Positions 7,789-14,923 are shown, counted from the first letter of the stretch. The stretch: 18,974 nucleotides of DNA from an uncultured Lachnospiraceae bacterium (GCA_910588405.1 CAJUPT010000060.1:1-18974), one strand, 5' to 3'. Numbers and translations: made by a program. Notes: a model not told the origin generated them from the sequence alone.

Positions 7789-7817
7789 TTGACATATAAT
7801 ATTATATGTGGTATATT
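7789..7817 (+). promoter_or_regulatory. Near-consensus sigma-A promoter of the 399-residue membrane protein gene
   Basis: The -35 box is a perfect TTGACA (7789-7794), the spacer is 17 bases, and the -10 box is TATATT (7812-7817) with an extended TGn (7809-7811). Transcription should start near 7824, leaving a leader of about 170 bases. The promoter separates this gene from the seven-gene operon that ends at 7740. Confidence 0.8.
7792..7809. promoter_or_regulatory. Perfect 18-bp palindrome filling the promoter spacer (candidate operator)
   Basis: ACATATAATATTATATGT reads identically on both strands. It begins in the last three bases of the -35 box and ends two bases before the -10 box, the classic place for a dimeric repressor to exclude RNA polymerase. 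It lies upstream of the predicted transcription start, so it acts in DNA and not as an RNA hairpin. The regulator is unknown; the helix-turn-helix protein at 79-717 is one local candidate. Confidence 0.65.
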
Positions 7818-7823
7818 ATGCGT

Positions 7824-7993
7824 ATCAGTTATGAATATAAATGTTGTGGAGGACTGAAGCGGTACTATTAAAACAGCGGAAGTCCGAATGTACCCCGGAA
7901 GGATTTACAGACGCAGAAGGCGGCTGGAAATTCTTCCGGATCCAGGGGGTATAGTAGGACTGAAGCGGTACTATAATTAGGAGGGCATTGATT
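7824..7993 (+). promoter_or_regulatory. Long 5' leader with 19-bp direct repeat and inverted repeats (candidate structured RNA)
   Basis: AGGACTGAAGCGGTACTAT occurs at 7850-7868 and again at 7956-7974, the second copy ending five bases before the AGGAGGG ribosome binding site (7979-7985). Between them, TACCCC (7891-7896) can pair with GGGGTA (7946-7951) and CCGGAAG (7895-7901) with CTTCCGG (7933-7939). Within the first repeat, GGACT can pair with AGTCC (7881-7885) and GGTAC with GTACC (7890-7894), which would cross as a pseudoknot. The second repeat copy could compete for the same partners. It matches no riboswitch class I can recall. Confidence 0.5.
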
Positions 7994-9193
7994 ATGGCAG
8001 AAGATTTTATGAAGATTCCCAGAAAAGAAATGGATACGGTGAAAAAAATTTTAGAGGAGATTCTTCACTCTCATGAGGAGGAAGAAGGCGCTATCGACTG
8101 TATGGCACGTTTTTACTGTGAGAAGTTTCCGAATGTATCACAGGAATCTGCCAGGGAGCTGGCGGAAAAGATCAGCACGGTGGTAGACGGCTATCATTCC
8201 AAGTGTGAGGAGGCCATGGATGCGGATATTAACCAGTGGATTATGGAGCAGATTGACAGCCACACCGGAGAAATGTCAGCGGAAGAGGAATACTGGTGCA
8301 AGATGAATGTACTGGTAGCAATCGACGCTGTGGATGGGCAAAGTCTGAAAAATATGAGCGATCTGGCCGTTTCCGAGTGGACATATGATACGGAGAGGGT
8401 CAGCAGCGAATCACTGAAGGTTCCGCCGAAGGGCTCCGTGACAGAGGAGGACTTGGAACGGCTGAACCAGGCGCTGGCGGACGGCATCGAGAAATCTGGC
8501 GCCATGTTATACGGATGCGAAAATTTTGCCAGGCTGCTGGAGCAGGTTTCCGAAGAAGAAGCGGTGAAAATCTTTGTCACGGACATGTGGACGGATACGA
8601 AGCTGAAATGCTTCCAGTCTCTGGCCACGTGGATTGCTTACAGAAATGGTAGTTTGACCACCTTGCCAGAGGATGTAACCATAGAGCTTCTGACTGTCAG
8701 CGTCTGTGCCGGCATGGATGCTGACAATGCTACGAAGAACGCGGCTTCCGGAAAAATTAGCTGGGAGGAAGCGGTTAAAATAATTAAAGTGGTGGGCGCA
8801 GTATTCCTGACTATGGCAGCCCTGTATATCATCGCCAGTTTGGCAGCGGCAGTGGTATTCGGTATTGCCACCGGCGTAGGTTCTTTGCTGGGCGTAGGCC
8901 TGACTGCCCTGGTCACTACGGCGGTTCTGACAATTTGCGTGGCAAACCTGTTGTCAGATCCCATGGCAGATATGCTGCAGAAAATGTTCCGAGGGATGGG
9001 CAAGGCTTACGACATTTCCATGGAGGGTCTGAGAAAAGGCTTTGAGCAGTCTTCGCAGATGATGCAGGAGAAGGTGCTGCCCCAGGTAAAAGAATATGCC
9101 CTTCGTATCCGGGCTTACGGTGAAGCATTTTATCAGACTGTAAAAGAAAAGGCAGAGCAATTTTACGAGCAGGCAGGGCAGAAAACAGAGTAA
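7994..9193 (+). CDS. Unrecognised 399-residue protein with C-terminal membrane hairpin
   Basis: The start is ATG 7994, 8 bases after AGGAGGG; a TTG at 7988 is too close to that site. Residues 1-260 are acidic and helical and carry several Cys (36, 42, 71, 102, 175, 206, 238). Residues about 262-291 and 293-320 are two hydrophobic segments separated by a tight Gly-rich turn, forming a membrane hairpin with both ends presumably cytoplasmic. The last 80 residues are amphipathic helices (DMLQKMFRGMGKAYD, LRKGFEQSSQMMQEKV, FYQTVKEKAEQFYEQAG). There is no signal peptide and I recognise no family. It has its own promoter, candidate operator and terminator, so it is controlled separately from the operon upstream. 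A membrane-disrupting effector, a membrane-shaping protein and a stress protein are all compatible with this layout; none is demonstrated. Confidence 0.82.
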   Translation: MAEDFMKIPRKEMDTVKKILEEILHSHEEEEGAIDCMARFYCEKFPNVSQESARELAEKISTVVDGYHSKCEEAMDADINQWIMEQIDSHTGEMSAEEEYWCKMNVLVAIDAVDGQSLKNMSDLAVSEWTYDTERVSSESLKVPPKGSVTEEDLERLNQALADGIEKSGAMLYGCENFARLLEQVSEEEAVKIFVTDMWTDTKLKCFQSLATWIAYRNGSLTTLPEDVTIELLTVSVCAGMDADNATKNAASGKISWEEAVKIIKVVGAVFLTMAALYIIASLAAAVVFGIATGVGSLLGVGLTALVTTAVLTICVANLLSDPMADMLQKMFRGMGKAYDISMEGLRKGFEQSSQMMQEKVLPQVKEYALRIRAYGEAFYQTVKEKAEQFYEQAGQKTE

Positions 9194-9259
9194 ATGCATG
9201 ATCTCTTATGACAGGCGGTATATTTCAGCAAGATACAGCCATACTACCTTATGAAGAAC

Positions 9260-9299
9260 TGAAAAACAGTAAGCGGTATCATACGCTTGCTGTTTTTCA
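9260..9299. terminator. Rho-independent terminator, 16-bp stem
   Basis: TGAAAAACAGTAAGCG (9260-9275) pairs with CGCTTGCTGTTTTTCA (9284-9299) around an 8-base loop, with a single U:G wobble. The arms are A-rich on one side and T-rich on the other, so the T-run is inside the stem and the hairpin could work in both directions. It lies 67 bases after the stop of the preceding gene. Confidence 0.75.
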
Positions 9300-9370
9300 T
9301 ATCACAGGAAAGCTGACCAGATTTCCCTGCGATATGAAACTGTTGTGAAAAATTAAGGAGGTGTCTGATC

Positions 9371-9685
9371 ATGACAAAATTAGGCTGTAGCGTAACTACC
9401 TGCCTGCACAATGCAGATCTGCTGTGCTGTAAAAAGGAAATCGAGGTGGAAGGCCAGGATGCCAAAACTTCCGACTGCACCTGCTGCGGAAGCTTTGATG
9501 AGAAATCAGGAGATTCCTATAAAAATGCTTCTGAATCTCCCAACACTCATCTGGATGTGAAGTGTGAGGCCGTAAACTGTGTTTATAATACGGACAGGCT
9601 TTGCCAGGCCGAAAATATCGGCATTGCCGGAAACGGCGCAACCAATGCACAGCAGACCGAGTGTGCTACTTTTAAAATGCGGTAG
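9371..9685 (+). CDS. Cysteine-rich twin-DUF1540 protein
   Basis: A 104-residue protein made of two copies of a small cysteine motif. Copy 1 has C6, C11, C19/C20 and a C-C-C cluster at 36-39; copy 2 (VKCEAVNCVYNTDRLCQAENIGIAG ... ECATF, residues 63-101) has C65, C70, C78 and C98. This 'C-x4-C-x(7-8)-C ... C-x-x-F' layout is typical of DUF1540, a domain common in Clostridia and often duplicated, of unknown role but probably metal-binding. The ribosome binding site AAGGAGGT (9355-9362) is near-perfect with 8-base spacing. It is followed by its own terminator and preceded by another, so it is probably monocistronic, although I found no convincing promoter between 9300 and 9354. Confidence 0.92.
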   Translation: MTKLGCSVTTCLHNADLLCCKKEIEVEGQDAKTSDCTCCGSFDEKSGDSYKNASESPNTHLDVKCEAVNCVYNTDRLCQAENIGIAGNGATNAQQTECATFKMR

Positions 9686-9697
9686 AGAAACTTTTTT

Positions 9698-9735
9698 AAA
9701 AAGCAGTAAGTCCGAAAAGGATTTACTGCTTTTTT
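9698..9735 (+). terminator. Rho-independent terminator after the DUF1540 gene
   Basis: The arm at 9698-9713 (core GCAGTAAGTCC) pairs with 9719-9734 (core GGATTTACTGC) around a GAAAA loop, with one G:U wobble, and runs directly into a six-T tract (9730-9735). This is a textbook intrinsic terminator 12 bases after the stop codon. Confidence 0.9.
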
Positions 9736-9963
9736 CCTTTTTCTGTTTAGACGTTTTACATCAATTTTACAATGCTGCAATATGGAATTTGCTTTTTCGT
9801 CTCTGCGAAGCGTGCTGCCGGTCATGAAGCGAACGGTAAGGATCGGGTGAAAATCGGTAGAATATGACACATTTTTGATGCAGGCTTCTTTTATGATGAG
9901 AATATACTCAAGAGCACCCTAAATACGTTTTTGAGTCCATTTTAAGAGAAAGGCGGGAGCAAA
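9736..9963. other. Non-coding gap upstream of the VanY-like gene
   Basis: 228 bases with no credible gene. A TATACT (9903-9908) could serve as a -10 box about 55 bases before the start codon, but no -35 lies at the right distance. GGGAG (9955-9959) precedes the ATG at 9964. No strong inverted repeat was seen. Confidence 0.4.
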
Positions 9964-10785
9964 ATGTATCAGAACAGCAGGTCAGGCAGAAAGAGCAGGT
10001 CATATTATACGAGAATGCGCAGGCGGCGCAGACGTCAGAGGCTGGGCGGGCTTTTTTGCCTTGCGGTCTTTTGTCTGGGTTTTTTATCCGGGAAGGCCGT
10101 AACGCTCAGAGTCATGAAGTATGGAACAAGGAATCCCCAGGTGCAGGCGGCTGCCGGTTTCGGCAGCGAGGGGAACGATATGGTTCCGGGCAGCCAGAGA
10201 GAAGCCTCCGATGTAAAGAGTAGAGGCTGGAATCTGCTTCTGGTAAACAGGGAGCATCCGCTTCCCTCAGATTTTGCGGTTACGTTGGAGTCTGTGGGAG
10301 AAGGCCATCAGGTGGATCAGCGCATTGCCTCCGATCTTTTAGATATGCTGGAAGATGGAAAGAAGGCGGGTTGCGACATTCTGATTGTTTCCTCCTTCCG
10401 CACGATGAAAAAGCAGACCCAGCTCTATGAGCAGAAAGTGAAACAGATGAAAAGCCAGGGATATACCCAGGAAAGAGCTGAGGAGGAGGCCGGAAAAATC
10501 GTGGCGGTTCCCGGAACCAGCGAGCACCAGTCGGGGCTGGCTGTGGATTTGGCGGATGCCAGTTACACGACGCTGGATGAGCGGCAGGAGCAGACTGCCG
10601 GTTATCAATGGCTGGTGCGCCACTGCGCGGAGTACGGCTTTATTCTCCGCTACCCCAATGACAAGACCGGGATCACCGGCATCATCTATGAGCCCTGGCA
10701 TTTCCGCTATGTGGGGAAGGAGGCGGCAACGGAGATTATGGAGCGGGAGATCTGCCTGGAGGAATATCTGGGATATTCTGAGTAA
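9964..10785 (+). CDS. VanY-like D-alanyl-D-alanine carboxypeptidase (peptidase M15B), membrane-anchored
   Basis: A 273-residue protein. The N-terminus is strongly basic (MRRRRRRQR, 18-26), followed by one hydrophobic segment (about 27-47), giving an N-in signal anchor with the enzyme outside. A variable linker leads to the M15B domain (about 90-270): SSFR (143-146), the zinc motif SEHQSGLAVDL with H188 and D195, and EPWHFRYVG with catalytic E243 and zinc ligand H246. All active-site residues of the family are present. It removes the terminal D-Ala from peptidoglycan pentapeptides. No VanR/VanS or VanH/A/X partners lie nearby, so housekeeping wall trimming is more likely than glycopeptide resistance. 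The start has GGGAG four bases upstream, and AAAGG slightly farther. Confidence 0.93.
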   Translation: MYQNSRSGRKSRSYYTRMRRRRRRQRLGGLFCLAVFCLGFLSGKAVTLRVMKYGTRNPQVQAAAGFGSEGNDMVPGSQREASDVKSRGWNLLLVNREHPLPSDFAVTLESVGEGHQVDQRIASDLLDMLEDGKKAGCDILIVSSFRTMKKQTQLYEQKVKQMKSQGYTQERAEEEAGKIVAVPGTSEHQSGLAVDLADASYTTLDERQEQTAGYQWLVRHCAEYGFILRYPNDKTGITGIIYEPWHFRYVGKEAATEIMEREICLEEYLGYSE

Positions 10786-10828
10786 TTGTAAAGAATCTGT
10801 AATGTTTCCCTCATACTGTTGTAAAAAA

Positions 10829-10860
10829 AACATGTTATAATTGACTGCAAAAAACATGTT
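10829..10860 (+). promoter_or_regulatory. Promoter -10 box between two AACATGTT palindromes
   Basis: A perfect TATAAT (10836-10841) lies between two identical 8-bp palindromes, AACATGTT at 10829-10836 and 10853-10860, each preceded by an A-run (24-base spacing). No good -35 is present (ACTGTT at 10815 is 15 bases away), which suggests activator dependence or repression by a protein binding both palindromes. Transcription would start near 10848. Confidence 0.5.
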
Positions 10861-10918
10861 TGTCAGGAAGCAGGTGTTCCGGATGTACATGTATCAGGAT
10901 ACGGAGGCAGACAATTAC

Positions 10919-11950
10919 ATGCATAATAAGAAAAGAATGCTTCAGATCAGTATGATACTGATGCTGCTGACGGCTATTTGGCTGGACGGTCGTCAGGAAA
11001 ATGGCGTAAAGGCTGAGGCAGCAGCACAGTCTGAAGTAAAAGCAGTGTCCACAACGGTGATAGATGTAAATACAGGAATAACCGCTGGACAGATGAAAGT
11101 GAAAAACATGAAAAAATCCATGCCGCCGTCGTACAACAAATATTTTTGGCTGGACAGGGCGTTGGCCGAATGCCTGGGAACGCATCCAAGGTTTTTAACG
11201 GAAGAGGATTATCTGTCTGTGGAGAAACTGTTTATTCATGGTGGAGAACAGACCAAAACGGGAACAGACAATTATGTGAGATTTACCTGGGACGGAGCGC
11301 AGGGAGAGGTATATATTTTATCAGACGAGTTTCCGGAACAGATCGATATAAGCGATATCGTCAAATACGAAAATCTGGAGATGCTGCGGATCTGGTATGA
11401 TAAGCCGCATTCTGAGCCGTATCTGACTCACTATGAGGAACTGGGAAAATTGCGGCGGCTGTCCAATCTGTGCATACGGTTAAGAAGCTTTACTTTCGAT
11501 TCAAAATATACGGTGATCACAGACACCATCGATGATCTTTCTTTTATGAATGATTTGTCCGAATTGACAAGGGTTGAGTTCTATTGCGTGAATCTGCCTG
11601 ACGATCTGTCTCCTTTCTTTTCGCATCATTTCATATGGGTTAATCTGGATAACTGTAATATTACGGAGAAGGCTTTTGCGGGGCTTGATCAGAATTCCAT
11701 TTATCCCGATAGCCTGAGCCTGAGAAATAACCGGATTTCGGATGCGTCAGCCATTATGGACATATATGGGAACTGGGGTGAAAATACGGTGTATTCTCTT
11801 GATCTGTCGTGGAATCCATTGACAAAGCTGGGAGATATACCATCGGGGTTCGGTGATTTTGATCCGATGAAGTCTGATCAAAGCGGAATCGGACTTTATC
11901 TGGAAGGGACGGATTTTGATGAATATACTTTTCAATGGCTCAGGGATTAA
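10919..11950 (+). CDS. Secreted leucine-rich-repeat-like protein
   Basis: From ATG 10919 (GGAGG at 10903-10907, 11-base spacing) this is a 343-residue protein with a good signal peptide: basic MHNKKR, hydrophobic MLQISMILMLLTAIWL, and a likely cleavage near VKA-EA. In-frame upstream starts at 10856 and 10883 would bury that signal inside a longer N-terminus. The mature part carries degenerate leucine-rich repeats: LEMLRIWYD, LGKLRRLSNLCIRL, LSELTRVEFYCVNLPDDL, FIWVNLDNCNIT, PDSLSLRNNRISD and YSLDLSWNPLTKLGDI. No sortase motif or anchor is seen, so it is probably secreted or held non-covalently at the surface. The repeats recall internalin-type LRR proteins, but too few are regular to name a ligand. 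The gene ends just before a large inverted repeat. Confidence 0.8.
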   Translation: MHNKKRMLQISMILMLLTAIWLDGRQENGVKAEAAAQSEVKAVSTTVIDVNTGITAGQMKVKNMKKSMPPSYNKYFWLDRALAECLGTHPRFLTEEDYLSVEKLFIHGGEQTKTGTDNYVRFTWDGAQGEVYILSDEFPEQIDISDIVKYENLEMLRIWYDKPHSEPYLTHYEELGKLRRLSNLCIRLRSFTFDSKYTVITDTIDDLSFMNDLSELTRVEFYCVNLPDDLSPFFSHHFIWVNLDNCNITEKAFAGLDQNSIYPDSLSLRNNRISDASAIMDIYGNWGENTVYSLDLSWNPLTKLGDIPSGFGDFDPMKSDQSGIGLYLEGTDFDEYTFQWLRD

Positions 11951-11953
11951 TAA

Positions 11954-12059
11954 CTGAACGCAAAAATCCCCTATATAGAACCAATATCATATGACTGGCA
12001 CAAATATGAAAAAGGTATATTTATGCGTGAAAGGATTCTATATGGGGGATTGGATTCAG
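11954..12059. repeat. 106-bp inverted-repeat element between convergent genes (MITE-like or bidirectional terminator)
   Basis: AATCCCCTATATAGAA (11965-11980) is the inverse of TTCTATATGGGGGATT (12036-12051) apart from one T:G wobble. Outside these, CTGAA (11954-11958) matches TTCAG (12055-12059). The 55-base interior is AT-rich and codes for nothing. The matched ends and small size resemble a MITE; its position between a plus-strand stop and a minus-strand stop would also suit a bidirectional terminator. No clear target-site duplication is visible. Confidence 0.5.
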
Positions 12060-12082
12060 ATGGCCGTATGCTATGCTTCCCG

Positions 12083-13159
12083 TTACGCCTCCTGTTCCAG
12101 AAATTTTATAATTCCGTCGGCTATGTATCCCATCAGTTTATCCTGATAGCTGTCTGACAGCAGATTCTTTTCCTCCGCCGGATTGGTCAGATAGCCTGAC
12201 TCGATCAGGACGGCGGGACCTTTTGAAAGGCGCAGCACTTTTAAATCGCCGCTGGCTTTTATTCCCCGGCTGCTGATCGAGCCGTCGGACTGAATGTTTT
12301 CCTCAAATAATCCGGCCAGGGCTTCGCTTCCCGGTTCGCCTTCTTTATAAAAAAATTCAATGCCGCTGATCTGGGGGCTTGTATAAGAATTCTGGTGGAT
12401 GCTGACAAAGACGTCCGCTTTGTGATCGTTGGCCAGTTCGGCCCGTTCCGCCAGGCTTAAGGTGACTTCGTCGTCCGTACGGGTCATCAGAACCTGTACG
12501 CCTTTCGCTTCCAGTTTTGCCTGGAGCTTCAGCGCCATCTGCAGGTTGAGTTCCGATTCCCAGACCGACGACTCCATGCAGCCCGGGTCTTTTCCGCCAT
12601 GCCCGGCATCGATTACGACGATGCCCAGGGGCGGCTGATCGGCGTCCGGCGTCTCAGGCTCGGCGGTCTCATCATAGGCGGCCGAATTCTCCTCAGGGTT
12701 ATTCGCCACGGCGGAGGCAGGTATCGCCTGTGGTCTTAAAAACAGGCCGGTGAACAGACTGCCGCATAAAAAACCGGTGAAAAAGATCAGCGCGATCCGG
12801 ATCGCCCTATCCTGATTTCTGCGGCGGATTCGTCTTCTGCGGATTTCACCTTTTGAAAGGCCGTTTCGTGAAAAGTCGTTTACAAAAATGCGGTTCGCTG
12901 TTTTTCCTGTGCTGTCCGGAGTATGTCTGGCGCCCGCTGCGCCGTGTGCATCGTTTATGATACTGCGTTCGCTGTCTGTCTGGCGAGAGGTATTTTCGTC
13001 TGATTTGTGATATTCTCCGCTTTCATCGCTGTCGTCTGTGATCCTGCTTTCGCCGCTGCCGTCAGAGATCCTGATTTCATTACTGCCGACAGTTCTTCTG
13101 ATTGCATTTTGACCGCTGTTTTCCTGGTTTTCCTGATTCTCATAATACTCGTTTGTCAT
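12083..13159 (-). CDS. Membrane-anchored N-acetylmuramoyl-L-alanine amidase (Amidase_3)
   Basis: A 358-residue protein. Residues 1-105 are hydrophilic and rich in Asn, Ser, Asp and Glu with loose repeats (DGSGES, DDSDESGE, KSDENTS), so they are probably disordered. RRRRIRRR (107-114) precedes a single membrane segment (about 119-141), placing the acidic tail inside the cell and the enzyme outside. The Amidase_3 domain (about 178-356) has all expected residues: zinc ligands H187 (IDAGHGG), E201 (WESELNLQ) and H255 (VSIHQNS), and catalytic E320 (LIESGYLTNP). It cleaves the bond between MurNAc and L-Ala in peptidoglycan. The start has a purine-rich site (AAGGGG) about 6 bases upstream. It is convergent with the LRR gene and divergent from citrate synthase. 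The long cytoplasmic acidic tail is unusual for this family. Confidence 0.93.
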   Translation of the reverse strand: MTNEYYENQENQENSGQNAIRRTVGSNEIRISDGSGESRITDDSDESGEYHKSDENTSRQTDSERSIINDAHGAAGARHTPDSTGKTANRIFVNDFSRNGLSKGEIRRRRIRRRNQDRAIRIALIFFTGFLCGSLFTGLFLRPQAIPASAVANNPEENSAAYDETAEPETPDADQPPLGIVVIDAGHGGKDPGCMESSVWESELNLQMALKLQAKLEAKGVQVLMTRTDDEVTLSLAERAELANDHKADVFVSIHQNSYTSPQISGIEFFYKEGEPGSEALAGLFEENIQSDGSISSRGIKASGDLKVLRLSKGPAVLIESGYLTNPAEEKNLLSDSYQDKLMGYIADGIIKFLEQEA

Positions 13160-13192
13160 CCGTGCCCCTTATCTCTCTGCCTGTTCTCATAT

Positions 13193-13215
13193 ATTCAGTG
13201 AACTGAATGATTATA
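13193..13215 (-). promoter_or_regulatory. Candidate minus-strand -10 box with adjoining 16-bp palindrome, amidase upstream region
   Basis: On the minus strand TATAAT reads from 13215 to 13210, immediately followed by an imperfect palindrome with arms ATTCAGT and ACTGAAT (13193-13208, 2-base centre) that would cover the transcription start. A second minus-strand TATAAT lies at 13299-13294. Neither has a clear -35. The palindrome could be an operator or a short leader hairpin. Confidence 0.4.
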
Positions 13216-13377
13216 CGATATCATTCCCTTCGGCCCCGTATCCCGGAGGCTGTTTATGCCGTTTTGTGCGGAGCCGTTGTTATGTTCTTCCATATTATAA
13301 CATAAATATTCTCTAAAAATCTCTTACAATTTCTTAATTTTTTTATACATTTGTGTATCCAAAAAGTTGCGGCGGAA

Positions 13378-13386
13378 TGCTATAAT
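13378..13386 (+). promoter_or_regulatory. Extended -10 promoter of citrate synthase
   Basis: TGCTATAAT (13378-13386) is a perfect extended -10 motif; the -35 region is poor, as is common for extended -10 promoters. Transcription would start near 13393, about 50 bases before the ATG at 13444, which rules out upstream in-frame starts. Confidence 0.7.
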
Positions 13387-13443
13387 AGATGTGCCTGTCG
13401 AAATTTATCCCCTGGCGGGCAAAACAATAGAGGGAGCGTTCCT

Positions 13444-14808
13444 ATGCATAATTATGACAACGTAGAGTTTGAAAAGCGTTTTAACCAGATGGTGGATTAC
13501 TGTATGAAATCCGGCAGGATCAATCTGAATCTATATACGGAGTACGATGTCAAAAGAGGACTGCGTGATTCCAACGGAAACGGCGTCCTTACCGGACTGA
13601 CAGAGATCTCCGATGTGCTCGGCTACAAATTTGTGGACGGCAAAAAGATGCCTGACGAGGGAAGTCTTTACTATCAGGGCTACCGGGTGAGAGACCTGGT
13701 GGGCGGATTCCGTGACCGGAAGTTCGGTTTCGAGGAGACGACCTACCTGTTATTGTTCGGCGAGCTGCCAAATGAACGCCAGCTGCAGGAGTTTCTGGAT
13801 ATTCTCGGAAACTGGCGGGAGCTGCCGGATACCTTTGTGCGTGATATCATTATGAAGGTTCCCAGCTCTGACATGATGAACGTGCTCCAGAAAAGTGTGC
13901 TGACTCTGTATTCCTATGATGAAAATCCAAATGATATTTCCATCAAGCATGTGCTGAATCAGTCGCTGCATCTGATTGCCCAGTTTCCACTGATTTCCGT
14001 GTATGGCTATCAGGCTTACAGACATTACCATCTGGATAAAAGCCTGGTGATCCGTCATCCCAAGCCGGAGCTGTCCACTGCGGAAAATATCCTGCGCCTT
14101 TTGCGGCCTGACGGACAGTATACAGAGCTGGAAGCGAAGGTGCTGGATGTGGCGCTGGTGCTTCACGCGGATCACGGCGGCGGCAATAACTCAACCTTTA
14201 CCACCCATGTGGTGTCCTCCACAGGTACGGATACCTATTCGGCGGTGGCGGCGTCCTTGGGTTCTTTAAAGGGTTTCAAGCACGGCGGTGCAAACCTGAA
14301 GGTACAGCATATGTTCGCGGACATCAAGGCTCATGTGGCGGACTGGGAGGATGAAGAGGCGCTGCGGGATTATCTGCGGAAAATTGTCCGGGGAGAAACT
14401 TTTGACGGGGCGGGGCTGATTTACGGGCTTGGCCATGCCGTTTATACCAAATCAGATCCCCGATGCCTGATCTTAAAGGAGTATGCGAAAAAGCTGTCGG
14501 CGGAGAAAGGCTGTCAGGAGGAATTTGCCCTGTATGAGCGGGTGGAGCGGCTTGGCAAGGAGGTGATCGCAAGCGAGCGGCATCTGTTTAAGATACTCTG
14601 CGCCAATGTGGACTTCTACAGCGGATTTGTCTACACCATGCTGGGGCTGCCGGAAGAATTGTTTACGCCGATTTTTGCCATCTCCCGTATCTCCGGATGG
14701 AGCGCCCACCGGATCGAGGAGCTGGTCAACGGCGGCAAGATTATCCGCCCCGCTTATAAGTATGTGGGAACCCATAAGCCCTATCATACGCTGGATGAAC
14801 GTAATTGA
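13444..14808 (+). CDS. gltA: Citrate synthase
   Basis: A 454-residue citrate synthase that condenses acetyl-CoA and oxaloacetate to citrate in the cytosol. The catalytic triad is intact: H280 in FKHGGAN, H331 in YGLGHAVY and D390 in ANVDFYSG. The conserved HADHGGGNNSTFTTHVVSS (241-259) and SISRISGW-type C-terminal segment (AISRISGWSAH, 412-422) are also present. The start at 13444 has AGGGAG (13431-13436) with 7-base spacing, and the extended -10 promoter lies just upstream. The N-terminal extension of about 40 residues before DSNGNGVLTGLT is typical of the clostridial form. No aconitase or isocitrate dehydrogenase lies in the window, so the enzyme may feed glutamate synthesis from elsewhere in the chromosome. 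No terminator is obvious after the stop. Confidence 0.96.
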   Translation: MHNYDNVEFEKRFNQMVDYCMKSGRINLNLYTEYDVKRGLRDSNGNGVLTGLTEISDVLGYKFVDGKKMPDEGSLYYQGYRVRDLVGGFRDRKFGFEETTYLLLFGELPNERQLQEFLDILGNWRELPDTFVRDIIMKVPSSDMMNVLQKSVLTLYSYDENPNDISIKHVLNQSLHLIAQFPLISVYGYQAYRHYHLDKSLVIRHPKPELSTAENILRLLRPDGQYTELEAKVLDVALVLHADHGGGNNSTFTTHVVSSTGTDTYSAVAASLGSLKGFKHGGANLKVQHMFADIKAHVADWEDEEALRDYLRKIVRGETFDGAGLIYGLGHAVYTKSDPRCLILKEYAKKLSAEKGCQEEFALYERVERLGKEVIASERHLFKILCANVDFYSGFVYTMLGLPEELFTPIFAISRISGWSAHRIEELVNGGKIIRPAYKYVGTHKPYHTLDERN

Positions 14809-14923
14809 GCGGACAAGGGAACCTGGGGAAATGATCATGGGCGGAGAATGCTGAAAACGGGTCGAAAAGGATCACAGGAGAGAGCCGTTATCAATGAGTC
14901 GGAAAGGATTTTTGATAAAAAAG

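Noticed and set aside
7850..7974. CRISPR-like array from the repeated AGGACTGAAGCGGTACTAT.
   Set aside because: Only two copies, 106 bases apart, with self-complementary sequence between them and no cas genes.
9964..10785. Glycopeptide-resistance (van) cluster suggested by the VanY-like enzyme.
   Set aside because: No VanR/VanS regulator, VanH, ligase or VanX gene lies nearby; M15B carboxypeptidases are common in normal wall metabolism.
10339..10890. Minus-strand open frame of 183 codons opposite the VanY-like gene.
   Set aside because: The plus strand encodes an intact M15B enzyme with all active-site residues; no ribosome site or motif supports the minus frame.
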